64,000 nucleotides of DNA from Candidatus Altimarinota bacterium (GTDB lineage Bacteria; Patescibacteriota; Gracilibacteria; UM-FILTER-43-11). The notes under the pieces are model-generated. The model had not been told where the DNA came from. It searched no databases and saw only the letters and a list, made by a program, of their open reading frames with translations. Numbering within the stretch: position 1 is the first letter of the stretch; the number at the start of each line of letters is the position of its first letter. Both the position numbers and the translations under genes were made by a program. The stretch lies in contig JANQKP010000001.1 of the NCBI GenBank assembly GCA_028281045.1, positions 215,026-279,025 of the forward strand, in the 5' to 3' direction. Positions 1 through 9,921 of this stretch are shown piece after piece.

Positions 1-217
1 TAACAGAAATAAATTCAGCAGCCTCTTCAGGCTTAAAATCAATTTCTTTCAGTAAATCAACAGTTTCAAGGGCACTAAGATTTAGCTCTGATTTTGAGGG
101 CTCTACAGAAGCTTGATGAGCTGCCTTGGGGGCAGGAGCCTCATTAGAGCAAGCTGATACCAAAAGTGGAAGAGCAGCCACTTGCACAAATTTACCAAGA
201 GTATTCATTCCTTTCAT
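1..217 (-). CDS. Putative lipoprotein, N-terminal part (runs off window edge)
   Basis: An open frame begins with ATG at 217 and continues past the left edge of the window, so only about 72 residues are visible. The N-terminus has a short basic start, a hydrophobic stretch and a lipobox-like LVSAC around residues 19-23, followed by a Pro/Ala/Glu-rich linker. This pattern predicts a lipoprotein anchored outside the cytoplasmic membrane. A second in-frame ATG lies three codons downstream. The visible part carries no recognisable domain, so function is unknown. The leader has no Shine-Dalgarno, like most genes here. Confidence 0.6.
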   Translation of the reverse strand, partial: MKGMNTLGKFVQVAALPLLVSACSNEAPAPKAAHQASVEPSKSELNLSALETVDLLKEIDFKPEEAAEFISV

Positions 218-308
218 AATATTGGGAGTTAATTAAGAAAACTATTATATAATTATATTTAAATATTGTCAATAATGAATTATAGATTTTAAATTAGCCT
301 ACTTTTGC

Positions 309-314
309 TATAAT
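309..314 (+). promoter_or_regulatory. Extended -10 promoter element of tRNA-Arg
   Basis: TATAAT preceded by TGC (extended -10 form) ends 11 nt before the mature tRNA 5' end, a fitting distance for a tRNA promoter. No convincing -35 hexamer is seen. Confidence 0.6.
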
Positions 315-325
315 CCTTTTTGCAT

Positions 326-402
326 GCCCGAGTAGCTCAGTGGATTAGAGCACTGGTCTTCGGAACCAGGTGTCGGGGGTTCGAATCCCTCCTCGGGCAC
401 CA
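326..402 (+). tRNA. tRNA-Arg, anticodon UCG
   Basis: The full cloverleaf can be read. The acceptor arm is GCCCGAG paired with CTCGGGC at 392-398, the discriminator is A399, and CCA is encoded at 400-402. The anticodon stem CTGGT/ACCAG encloses the seven-base loop CTTCGGA, giving anticodon UCG for CGA codons. The T-arm contains GTTCGAATC. The encoded CCA means maturation does not depend on CCA addition. It is a stand-alone unit with its own promoter and a terminator directly behind it. Confidence 0.95.
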
Positions 403-404
403 TC

Positions 405-432
405 AAAAAAGCAGCCCGTAGGCTGCCTTTTT
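405..432. terminator. Bidirectional intrinsic terminator between tRNA-Arg and secF
   Basis: Stem GCAGCC (411-416) and GGCTGC (421-426) with loop CGTA is flanked by an A-run on the left and a T-run on the right. It can therefore end the tRNA transcript on the plus strand and the secF transcript on the minus strand. Confidence 0.85.
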
Positions 433-446
433 AGTTTTAAATCGGT

Positions 447-1337
447 TTAAGCATTGGCTTTGCTTTGCCATGCCGTAAGCAGTGGTGAAGCCAGGAAAAT
501 ACTTGAGTAAGTTCCTACCCAAATACCAATGATTAGCGCAAAGATGAATACTCCAAGAGACTCTGCTCCAAGGTAGTAAAGCGCCGCTAGTGTAATCAGG
601 GTAGATACTGAAGTGTTGATCGAACGCATAAGCGTTTGATTAAGACTTTTATCTGCTACGTCTGAGAAAGAATCTTGTCTGCTTTGCGTTTTAAGATTCT
701 CACGAATACGATCGAATACTACAATAGTATCGTGAACTGAGAACCCCATAATCGTAAGTAGTGCCGTAATAAAGAAAGCATCTACTTCAAATCCAAGAAT
801 CGCGAAGATTCCAAGGGTAATAATAATGTCATGGGCTAGCGCTGCAATCGCGCAGAATCCAAAGCGCCATGCAGAAACGCGCTTAGGCACGTGACGGAAA
901 GCGTAAGCAATGAAAAGCACAATAGCTACAAGGGCAATCCCTAGGGCTACAATGGCTTTTTGCTTCAGGGTTTCTCCAATTTTAGGACCAATGGTCGTAA
1001 AACGAATTTCTTCAAAGGCTCCTAGCTCAGCTTCGATAGAAGCTTTTAGGCCATCGTAAGTATCCCCTGGCAGGTCTTTTCCTTGAATCAGGAAAGTTCC
1101 TTCACCTGTTAGAGTCATTTGACTTAGGTAATCTGGCTGAGCGGCTTCAATCACCTCAGTCACTTCAGCAATCTCAGTGATCTCTTCGTTTTCAAATTGA
1201 AGTTCCATCAGCGTTCCTCCGGTAAAGTCGATTCCAAGCTTGATTCCGTTGTTAAACAGAGCTCCAAGAGAAATCGCTACAGCAATCGTAGAGAGTAAGA
1301 ACCAGAGTTTTGTATACTTAATAAATTTAAAGTTCAT
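447..1337 (-). CDS. secF: Protein translocase subunit SecF
   Basis: SecF partners SecD in the membrane to drive late, proton-motive-force-dependent steps of Sec export. The 296-residue length is normal for SecF. One N-terminal membrane segment (about 12-30) is followed by the family signature GIDFTGGTLMEL, a periplasm-type domain of about 80 residues, then five further membrane segments in the second half. The usual partner secD is not adjacent: gyrB lies immediately upstream on the same strand, 60 bp away. The ATG at 1337 is preceded by an AT-rich leader without Shine-Dalgarno. The identification is firm; whether secD lies elsewhere cannot be seen. Confidence 0.95.
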   Translation of the reverse strand: MNFKFIKYTKLWFLLSTIAVAISLGALFNNGIKLGIDFTGGTLMELQFENEEITEIAEVTEVIEAAQPDYLSQMTLTGEGTFLIQGKDLPGDTYDGLKASIEAELGAFEEIRFTTIGPKIGETLKQKAIVALGIALVAIVLFIAYAFRHVPKRVSAWRFGFCAIAALAHDIIITLGIFAILGFEVDAFFITALLTIMGFSVHDTIVVFDRIRENLKTQSRQDSFSDVADKSLNQTLMRSINTSVSTLITLAALYYLGAESLGVFIFALIIGIWVGTYSSIFLASPLLTAWQSKANA

Positions 1338-1397
1338 GATTATTTACAGTTGTTAAAAGAGGTTAAATTCTATGACTAGAATTGCAATTAGGCAAGA

Positions 1398-3440
<2,043 letters not shown>

Positions 3441-3521
3441 TTACCTAATCCATATTACGTGAATTAGGGTTGCCCTGCAAGGGTGAAATTTAACTTTTTT
3501 GGTTAGAAAACGGGGTTAAAG

Positions 3522-6500
3522 TCAAGACTCAATTGTTTCACAACCAATCCTTAAATCTACATCCTCAAAACTAGTGTCTCCGACAGTAGACCTCTTGAAA
3601 AGATCGGCAACAGCTTCACCAGAAACATATGTACACTCCTGAACAAGCCCAATGAGGTCTTTATAAATCGAACTAGCCTGCTCCTCACCAGTTGCAATTT
3701 CATCGTCTGTAAAACCATCATCTACGAGTTGTTGCCTATAAGAGTCCGTATATTCAGCGCCATTATCTAATGTCTCTAGGCTAACTAAACAACCCTCTGT
3801 CGTTTTAGAAAGCACCTCAACATTATAAGTTGCATATGTAATGAACTCTTCTCCTGAAGTAGACTGCGTCACTATCTTTGCTTTAACCGGTGCACATTTA
3901 CTTGCCTCCGCAGCAAAACAATCGATGTCATCCACACAATCTAGAACAGTGGCCTCCGTAATGTCTAATGATTCTGGAATAAGAGAACTATTGTTATCCT
4001 GCTCCCCTACAATGATCTTAAATTCATCAAAGGTCATGACTTCAGAGAAGGCATCCGTTCCTTGAATTTGTATATTTTCAAGACGGTTTCCAGGAATATC
4101 AATTTCAAAGTCATACGCCTGACTCTTCGCAATATAATTGCGCACTGGAATTGTATTGTATGGGTATTCTAGCTCTATCAGTTCAAGTGGAACGCTTACT
4201 CCATTACCACTTAAGAATTGCTCAACACGTAGTGGAGCAATAGCGGTAAAGTAATCTTCTGCTTTTACATTGGCTTGTGATAGCAAATCACTTGTTACCG
4301 TGGCAAAGGTTTTAGTTTTAAGGTTATAAGTTCCCGAGAATTCTAAAGCTAGTGGAGTAAACTCTGCACTTGCAATCGTTACTACATCCACTCCGCTTCC
4401 TGCAAAAGAAAGATCATCTTCAGTCACTTGAATGAAATTGTTTTCAAGGTCTTGAATCGCTTGGCCAAATCCTTGTTGCTGAAGCGCGTTAAGCGCAATA
4501 GCATTAAACACAGTGCTTGGCAGCACGCTCGCCGAATAAATACCAGGAACAGTGGCCGTTTGCCCAACAAGTGAAATACTAGAAGCAAGCTTGGTATTTA
4601 GATCATATTCAAATGAAACGGTTACGCTGTCATCTGAACTTGGATCTAAAACTTGAGATTCTAGAATCTTGAATTTAGTAAGCGTTGCAGGATCAAGTAC
4701 ATCAATAGAATTATTCCCTGGAACTAGAATGTTGTATTGCTCTAGCTCTTTTACAATCAGTTGTTTCGCTAGATCTTGAGCCACCACTTGAGCACGCTGA
4801 GTCTGCTCATTTCCTTCTTCAAGTAAGAATGAAATGTCTGCATCTTGGGTGCTGGTAGCAACTGTTTCTTCTCTACTAAGCACAGCAGCCACAAAGTCAT
4901 CTAAGGTATAAGCCCCAGCAAAAGGTTTATCTTCTATATATATGTCTGTTAAACCGTTGGTGGCAAAGTCGTACATTGCATCAAATACAATGGCTCTTCC
5001 ATCAGACCCGCGGTCAATCAGGCGTGCGTTTTCAATTTCAAATTCAAACGCATTAGAACTGCTTTCGGTAATATTAGATTCTTGCACTGCAATTCTAGAA
5101 GCAATGAAGCGGGTCGCTACTTCCTCTAGAGTTGGCATAAACTGTGCAGGGGCTTCATCTACCTCTCCAATATCTAAGAATTCACTTAGATTAGAAGAAA
5201 GCATTTCATCTCTTGTTTTAGTACTAATAAAGGTTCTAAAGTCGGTTTCATCAATTGGAAGCGCAGCTCCTCTTAGAGATTCTTCAGCAAACTCGATGCG
5301 CTGTGCGATCAGCTTCGCTTCTTCTAAGAAAATAGTTTTAGCCGCAACGCGGTCTGAAAGCTCTTCTATATTAAGGCTTTCATAACTTGTTTTAAGGTAG
5401 CTCTTCGTTTCTGGGTATAGGAACTGAGCTAGAAGTTGTTTCGCCATATTCAGGCGTCCTTGCGTTACCGCTAGGAAAGCTTCCTGATTCCCTGCCAAAG
5501 TATCTAGAATCACCTGAGTCGCTCCATCATAATGAGCTAGCAGAGCTGAATCTAAAACATCTGCATGCGCAAACATAATACTTTCAAGTAAACGTACTTG
5601 AAGCAGGTATTCATCGAAGCTATTTGCAAGTAACCCTTTATTCCAAGCCGTTTGCCATGCTTCTATAATAGAGCTGGCTGCTTCGGCTTGTGAAGTTCTA
5701 AGATGGAAATCAATGTCAGCAAAATAACTACGCAAATGCTCTGGCTGCTCTCTATTAAATAGAGCATCTCTTAAGAACTCTTTCGTCATGTAAGCTGGTG
5801 TATCTTCAGTCACATTGAAGATCACATTGAACTGTCTTGCATAAAGTAGATCTAGCGCTGGATCATTTTCAAATCCTGCAGCGAGTTCTTTAATCTCATC
5901 AATCAATGTGGTTGCTAGCGCTGTATCACGGTTTTCGTGTACCGCTCCTAAAAGGTATTTAAGGCGCGTATCAATGCGCGCCAGATTAAGTTCGCGCCTT
6001 TTGGCCGGCACTAGCGTTAATTTGGCTCTTAGGCCAAATACACGCTCTCTAATGCTAAAGGCATTGGCGGTAAACAAATAATCTGCATTGGCAATGAATC
6101 TTTCTTCATCGTTTCTGGTGTTTTGTTTTACCCACTCATCAGAAAGTACGGTTTGAGGTAGCCCTGCCAGTTTCAGCTCTTTTTTAAGCTTAGAATACTC
6201 TAGGCGTTCATATTCCTTAGAAAGCTGCGTGTCTGCATAAGTCACTTGGCTTTTAAACGGAATCACAAATTCAGTCAGTAGTTCACTGTCTTCATTTTTT
6301 AGATCTAGGTCTACGTAGCCTCTCACCGCCATGATACGGTTTAAAGGCGCATTGTAAGAATAACTTCCAATGGCTCCTGCAAATAGAGCATCAGACTGCG
6401 GGGTGCTAATTTCCACGGTATCGACCGCATTCACCCACACAGAACCTTGCTTTAGCTCAAAATCTAGGCGAGTCACCAGATTTTCTTCTAGTTCCACCGT

Positions 6501-6818
6501 AGTATTTTCATCCAGTCTTAGCACATTTCCACCTAGTTCAATTTCAGCAAAGGTAGAAGGTCCTGTTTTTACAGTAGAACCTGCAATAATAGGATCCCCA
6601 CTTCTGGCGATAGAAAAATCATCGCTATATGGAGACTTCACTTCAACATCTTGGCTTTCAGCAAAAACAATTTGCGGCGTTACCGGTTGAGGCGTGCTTT
6701 CAAGCCCAAGCAGAGCCACCCCATAATAAGCCACATTAATCACGAGGAATAATGCACTTAAAACCAGTACTTTCACTGAGAAATGGTAGGCCGAGTTATT
6801 GTTTTCGTTTTTTTCCAT
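3522..6818 (-). CDS. Large membrane-anchored FecR-domain protein
   Basis: This 1098-residue protein has one N-terminal membrane segment (about 14-35), with the rest predicted outside. Residues about 60-190 match the FecR-like fold: GDPIIAGSTVKTG, then ELGGNVLRLDENTTVEL and a stretch on the surface-exposed side of the sheet. The remaining roughly 900 residues are largely helical, Glu/Leu/Ala-rich and not assignable to a family. Two late cysteine clusters (DCVDDIDCF and similar) could form disulfides. It is monocistronic with its own promoter at 6836-6864. It is the only gene in the window that stops with TGA, and TAA follows two codons later. A surface structural or signalling role is inference. 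Confidence 0.75.
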   Translation of the reverse strand: MEKNENNNSAYHFSVKVLVLSALFLVINVAYYGVALLGLESTPQPVTPQIVFAESQDVEVKSPYSDDFSIARSGDPIIAGSTVKTGPSTFAEIELGGNVLRLDENTTVELEENLVTRLDFELKQGSVWVNAVDTVEISTPQSDALFAGAIGSYSYNAPLNRIMAVRGYVDLDLKNEDSELLTEFVIPFKSQVTYADTQLSKEYERLEYSKLKKELKLAGLPQTVLSDEWVKQNTRNDEERFIANADYLFTANAFSIRERVFGLRAKLTLVPAKRRELNLARIDTRLKYLLGAVHENRDTALATTLIDEIKELAAGFENDPALDLLYARQFNVIFNVTEDTPAYMTKEFLRDALFNREQPEHLRSYFADIDFHLRTSQAEAASSIIEAWQTAWNKGLLANSFDEYLLQVRLLESIMFAHADVLDSALLAHYDGATQVILDTLAGNQEAFLAVTQGRLNMAKQLLAQFLYPETKSYLKTSYESLNIEELSDRVAAKTIFLEEAKLIAQRIEFAEESLRGAALPIDETDFRTFISTKTRDEMLSSNLSEFLDIGEVDEAPAQFMPTLEEVATRFIASRIAVQESNITESSSNAFEFEIENARLIDRGSDGRAIVFDAMYDFATNGLTDIYIEDKPFAGAYTLDDFVAAVLSREETVATSTQDADISFLLEEGNEQTQRAQVVAQDLAKQLIVKELEQYNILVPGNNSIDVLDPATLTKFKILESQVLDPSSDDSVTVSFEYDLNTKLASSISLVGQTATVPGIYSASVLPSTVFNAIALNALQQQGFGQAIQDLENNFIQVTEDDLSFAGSGVDVVTIASAEFTPLALEFSGTYNLKTKTFATVTSDLLSQANVKAEDYFTAIAPLRVEQFLSGNGVSVPLELIELEYPYNTIPVRNYIAKSQAYDFEIDIPGNRLENIQIQGTDAFSEVMTFDEFKIIVGEQDNNSSLIPESLDITEATVLDCVDDIDCFAAEASKCAPVKAKIVTQSTSGEEFITYATYNVEVLSKTTEGCLVSLETLDNGAEYTDSYRQQLVDDGFTDDEIATGEEQASSIYKDLIGLVQECTYVSGEAVADLFKRSTVGDTSFEDVDLRIGCETIES

Positions 6819-6835
6819 TTATTTTGTATCTAAAT

Positions 6836-6864
6836 ATTATACCAAAATTAGCGTAAAAAATCAA
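6836..6864 (-). promoter_or_regulatory. Promoter of the FecR-domain gene
   Basis: On the minus strand TTGATT (6859-6864), a 17-bp spacer ending TTTTGG, and TATAAT (6836-6841). The predicted start lies about 11 nt before the ATG, giving a very short leader. It belongs to the promoter form shared by many units in this window. Confidence 0.8.
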
Positions 6865-7175
6865 TGGTCATTTGCCCCGAATTTAAGAGTCCTTTTTTCA
6901 TTGTTTTTGGCCCTTAGACCGTTGACTTTTCGCCAAAAATTCGTATATTTTAGTAAAACAGCTCGAATTTGGCTTATTAAAGCTAAAAACAGCTGTTTCT
7001 TATTATTGACAAATATTATATTTGTATTATAATATAATAACCTGTTCTTTTACATATCGTTCGTTGCTCGACCTTTGTTTTTTATCGATGAAGTTGCCCC
7101 TTTTTTAGGAGGCTTGCCTCTCTTAAAAAACATAAAGTTCCGGGTAACGAAAACAACTGACAAAGGAGGTCAGCT
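6865..7175 (+). promoter_or_regulatory. Intergenic region: strong sigma70 promoter and structured 5' UTR of the lysozyme-like gene
   Basis: TTGACA (7006-7011) and TATAAT (7028-7033) with a 16-bp spacer predict a start near 7040 and a 5' UTR of about 135 nt. The UTR holds a long hairpin at 7101-7130 (T-run/A-run arms plus GAGGC/GCCTC). A second small hairpin, CTGAC (7057-7061) with GTCAG (7069-7073), has AAAGGAG in its loop and overlaps a perfect Shine-Dalgarno. The part from 6865 to 7005 shows no gene; a short plus-strand open frame there has no family likeness. Confidence 0.75.
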
Positions 7176-8177
7176 ATGAATGGTCAAAGCACCATTGAGC
7201 CGCTGACCACAAGTCAGCGCATTTCTATCATCGTCTTATCTATAATCGCTGTCATTGCCATCTACTGGCGCTACTTCGACAGTAAACTGCCGAAAGAGCC
7301 CTTTGAGGTCAAAGACATGGTTTCTAAGACGATGAAGGTGACAGGCGACCCTTCGTGGGGACCCTGGGTACACCGAATCACTCCGCTAGACAAAGTGGAA
7401 TATGATCCAGAAACGGTCGACTGGGGCATTGTGCCAACCCCTAGGTCGAATCAAGATACAAAGACCATGGAAGAGGCGGCTAAAATTGCCGATCCTTACC
7501 ATGATTACGTCCGCGGTATCGCTCTGGGTGAGCGCGCAGGAAACCCCAGTCGTGCAGAGTTTGTTGGGATACGCCCCATACACAAGCTTTATGACCACGA
7601 AGGGAATTACGTTTCCTCGCATGAGTTTATTTTTGCGCTCGTTAGCACCATGGCCTATTTGGAGTCTGGAGACGATTGTTCTGCAATCGGACCACCTCCT
7701 ATCGTGCAACGAATCATAACTGGTGATTTCAAGTCCAGGTACTACGGTACCTTGGCTATGGGATGCTTCCAGTTTATGCCAGCAAATTGGACCGCTTGGT
7801 CCAATCAGCTCTACGGCTTTGTCTTGCTTCCCGATCTAGAAAATCAGAACATGCTTGCGGTTGAATTGGTCGACAACATGAGTCGCTACCTTTCAATAGT
7901 CCAAGGCTTTAATACCACGGACATCACGCGCTGCATTGCCCAAGTCTGGTACTCGGGCAAATGTTCTCTAGAATGGGTTCCTCTTGAGCAATCCTGCGAT
8001 GTGCACCGGTATGAGGTGGATTACCTCAATTATATCGAGGCCGAGTATGGAATGCGCATGGAGCCACTAAAAACGCTTAAAACCAGTGTGAAAACCTGTG
8101 GTACCGTTGGAAAAGTTAAAGACGGTGCCTCAAAAGCGCTTGAAGTCGGCAAGCAAATCATCAACATTTTAAAGTAA
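7176..8177 (+). CDS. Exported lysozyme-like / lytic transglycosylase-like protein
   Basis: The 333-residue protein has a membrane anchor at about residues 16-36 and an extracytoplasmic remainder. The segment from about 155 to 270 resembles the SLT/lysozyme fold: AYLESGDD supplies a candidate catalytic Glu, followed by TLAMGCFQFMPANW, which is like the GxxQFMPxxW motif of transglycosylases. It would cleave peptidoglycan. Cysteines (CSAIG, MGCF, CIAQ, GKCS, SCDV) may pair. The ATG has a perfect Shine-Dalgarno 7 bp upstream, which is unusual here. Base composition is richer in G+C than its neighbours. Promoter and terminator are private, so it is a single-gene unit. Recent transfer or a specialised exported enzyme are both possible; the exact enzyme class is uncertain. 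Confidence 0.65.
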   Translation: MNGQSTIEPLTTSQRISIIVLSIIAVIAIYWRYFDSKLPKEPFEVKDMVSKTMKVTGDPSWGPWVHRITPLDKVEYDPETVDWGIVPTPRSNQDTKTMEEAAKIADPYHDYVRGIALGERAGNPSRAEFVGIRPIHKLYDHEGNYVSSHEFIFALVSTMAYLESGDDCSAIGPPPIVQRIITGDFKSRYYGTLAMGCFQFMPANWTAWSNQLYGFVLLPDLENQNMLAVELVDNMSRYLSIVQGFNTTDITRCIAQVWYSGKCSLEWVPLEQSCDVHRYEVDYLNYIEAEYGMRMEPLKTLKTSVKTCGTVGKVKDGASKALEVGKQIINILK

Positions 8178-8189
8178 GGAGAAAACCCG

Positions 8190-8232
8190 GAACAACCCCT
8201 CTGCGAGCGTATACGCAGAGGGTTGTTCTTTG
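8190..8232 (+). terminator. Intrinsic terminator of the lysozyme-like gene
   Basis: A long stem of about 15 bp (GAACAACCC... pairing with ...GGGTTGTTC) with one extra C on the left arm and a short loop containing GCGTAT is followed by TTCTTTG. It lies 12 nt after the stop codon. Confidence 0.85.
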
Positions 8233-8244
8233 TGCCCAAATTAA

Positions 8245-8277
8245 TGAACACAATTTTTATACATGAACAAATTTTTT
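8245..8277. repeat. Two copies of a TGAACA(C)AAATTTTT-type element
   Basis: TGAACACAATTTTT (8245-8258) and TGAACAAATTTTTT (8264-8277) lie next to each other at the 3' end of prfA. Related copies sit at 24974-24987, 49188-49201, 49317-49330 and 49349-49362. Role unknown. Confidence 0.5.
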
Positions 8278-9346
8278 ACTCATTTAATTGAGCCAATTTT
8301 TTGGACTGATCTTCGAGCGTGATTTTATCGATAATATCAACTATATTTCCATCCATAATTCCAGGGAGATTATTCCAACTTTCTTTGATGCGATGATCGG
8401 TCACTCTGTCCTGTGGAAAATTGTATGTTCTGATCTTTTCAGAGCGGTCTCCAGTTCCGATTTGAGAAGATCTCATATCCCCTCTTTCTTTGGCTCTTTT
8501 TTCTTCTTCCATTTGATACAGTCTCGCACGTAAAACGCCCATGGCTTTGTTCTTATTTTTAAGCTGCGATTTTTCATCCTGACAGCTCACCACAGTTCCC
8601 GTTGGAACATGGGTAATACGCACGGCAGAATCTGTGGTATTTACACTTTGTCCTCCATTTCCAGAAGAGCGATAAACATCAATTCTAAGGTCGTTAGGGT
8701 CTATTTTTACATCCACTTCTTCCGCCTCAGGTAAAACTGCCACGGTGGCTGCAGAAGTATGAATACGCCCTTGGCTTTCTGTCGCTGGAATACGCTGAAC
8801 GCGATGCGTTCCAGACTCGTATTTCAGCTTAGAATAAGCCCCTACGCCTTCAATTTTGAAGATCATTTCTTTTACTCCACCAGCATCAGCATCGTTTTTT
8901 TCAATAAGTTCAGTGCCATAACCCTGATTTTCTGCATATCTCATATAAAGGCGGCCAAGTTCTGCCGCAAAAAGAGCGGCTTCTTCTCCCCCGGCCCCAG
9001 CGCGGACTTCAATGATCACATTCTTATCATCGTTAGGGTCTTTAGGTAAAAGCGCTACTTTTAGCTCATCTTCGAGTTTTTCTACGGTTTTTTTGGCTTC
9101 TGAAAGCTCTTCTTTAGCCATCTCAATCATTTCTTCGTCTTTTTCTGTTTTCAGCATTTCTTCAGAGTCTTCAATCGCCTTTAAGGCGCTTTCGTAAGCG
9201 GTAATTAGCTCTACTACAGATCTCAGCTGAGCCTCTTTTTGGGCCAGCTTTTTATAGGCATTAGGATTTGCCGCGACATTAGGGTCGCTCATTTTCTCTT
9301 GAATATCCTTGTATTCTTCTTTGATTTTCAGAAGCTTATCAAGCAT
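8276..9346 (-). CDS. prfA: Peptide chain release factor 1
   Basis: RF1 reads UAA and UAG and triggers peptide release on the ribosome. The 356-residue protein has the helical N-terminal domain, the RF1-type PAT tripeptide in [19 protein letters not shown], and GGQ at residues 231-233, whose glutamine is methylated by PrmC (present at 21679-22515). RF1 fits the strong bias of this window for TAA and TAG stops. It is divergently arranged with the PH-like membrane protein at 9424. The leader lacks Shine-Dalgarno. Confidence 0.96.
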   Translation of the reverse strand: MLDKLLKIKEEYKDIQEKMSDPNVAANPNAYKKLAQKEAQLRSVVELITAYESALKAIEDSEEMLKTEKDEEMIEMAKEELSEAKKTVEKLEDELKVALLPKDPNDDKNVIIEVRAGAGGEEAALFAAELGRLYMRYAENQGYGTELIEKNDADAGGVKEMIFKIEGVGAYSKLKYESGTHRVQRIPATESQGRIHTSAATVAVLPEAEEVDVKIDPNDLRIDVYRSSGNGGQSVNTTDSAVRITHVPTGTVVSCQDEKSQLKNKNKAMGVLRARLYQMEEEKRAKERGDMRSSQIGTGDRSEKIRTYNFPQDRVTDHRIKESWNNLPGIMDGNIVDIIDKITLEDQSKKLAQLNE

Positions 9347-9370
9347 TGAAATTTGTAGTAGATAAAGCTA

Positions 9371-9399
9371 TTGAATTTTAGCCGAAAATTTGCTATAAT
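9371..9399 (+). promoter_or_regulatory. Promoter of the 9.4-14.2 kb operon
   Basis: TTGAAT (9371-9376), 17-bp spacer ending TTTGC, and TATAAT (9394-9399), with an extended -10 TGC. ATG follows 24 nt after the -10 through an A-rich leader. Confidence 0.8.
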
Positions 9400-9423
9400 A
9401 AAAGGATTAATAAAAATAAAAAA

Positions 9424-9921
9424 ATGGCTCAAGAAAACGAAAATCAAGAAAGTAATGGGGTACTGCTTAAATGGCACTCTCCAGAATTCCTTCCTCACCC
9501 CAGAGAAAAACGTTGGCTTATGCTGGCTTCAGTGGTGCTGATTGGCCTCATTGCCTACGCTATTTTTACAGGATCTGCCACCATGGCGATTGTGTTTATT
9601 CTGCTAGCAGGAATGTATTACTTAACTCATAATCAAGAACCTAAGCTTTTCGATGTAGCCATTACAGAACTTGGGATTTATGTAGGAGAAACCTTTTACG
9701 CCTATAACAATATTGGGGCCTTTTGGATTGTATACCATCCCCCATTTGTGAGCGTGCTTTATCTGAAAATAGGAAGTAAGAATGCTAAAACCATTCGCAT
9801 TGAACTCAATGAACAAAACCCAGTAGAAGTAAGAAAGTTACTGGCTAAAGAAGTACCTGAAATTGAAGACCAAGAAGAAAGTGCAACAGACATGCTTATT
9901 CGTTTAATGAGACTGCAGTAA
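9424..9921 (+). CDS. Membrane protein with two helices and a PH-like C-terminal domain
   Basis: This 165-residue protein has two adjacent hydrophobic segments at about 38-75, then a region of beta-type periodicity (ITELGIYVGETFYAYNNIGAFWI) that resembles the small membrane-attached bacterial PH-like proteins common in CPR genomes. It is the first gene of a plus-strand operon. Its stop directly abuts the next ATG, and the third gene is a VirB6-like protein, so a place in that membrane complex is possible. No enzymatic motif is visible. The assignment to PH-like proteins rests on pattern alone. Confidence 0.55.
   Translation: MAQENENQESNGVLLKWHSPEFLPHPREKRWLMLASVVLIGLIAYAIFTGSATMAIVFILLAGMYYLTHNQEPKLFDVAITELGIYVGETFYAYNNIGAFWIVYHPPFVSVLYLKIGSKNAKTIRIELNEQNPVEVRKLLAKEVPEIEDQEESATDMLIRLMRLQ

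Noticed and set aside
6799..7032. A plus-strand open frame of 77 codons before the lysozyme-like gene
   Set aside because: It overlaps the FecR-domain gene 5' end and runs through two promoter regions; the sequence has no family likeness.
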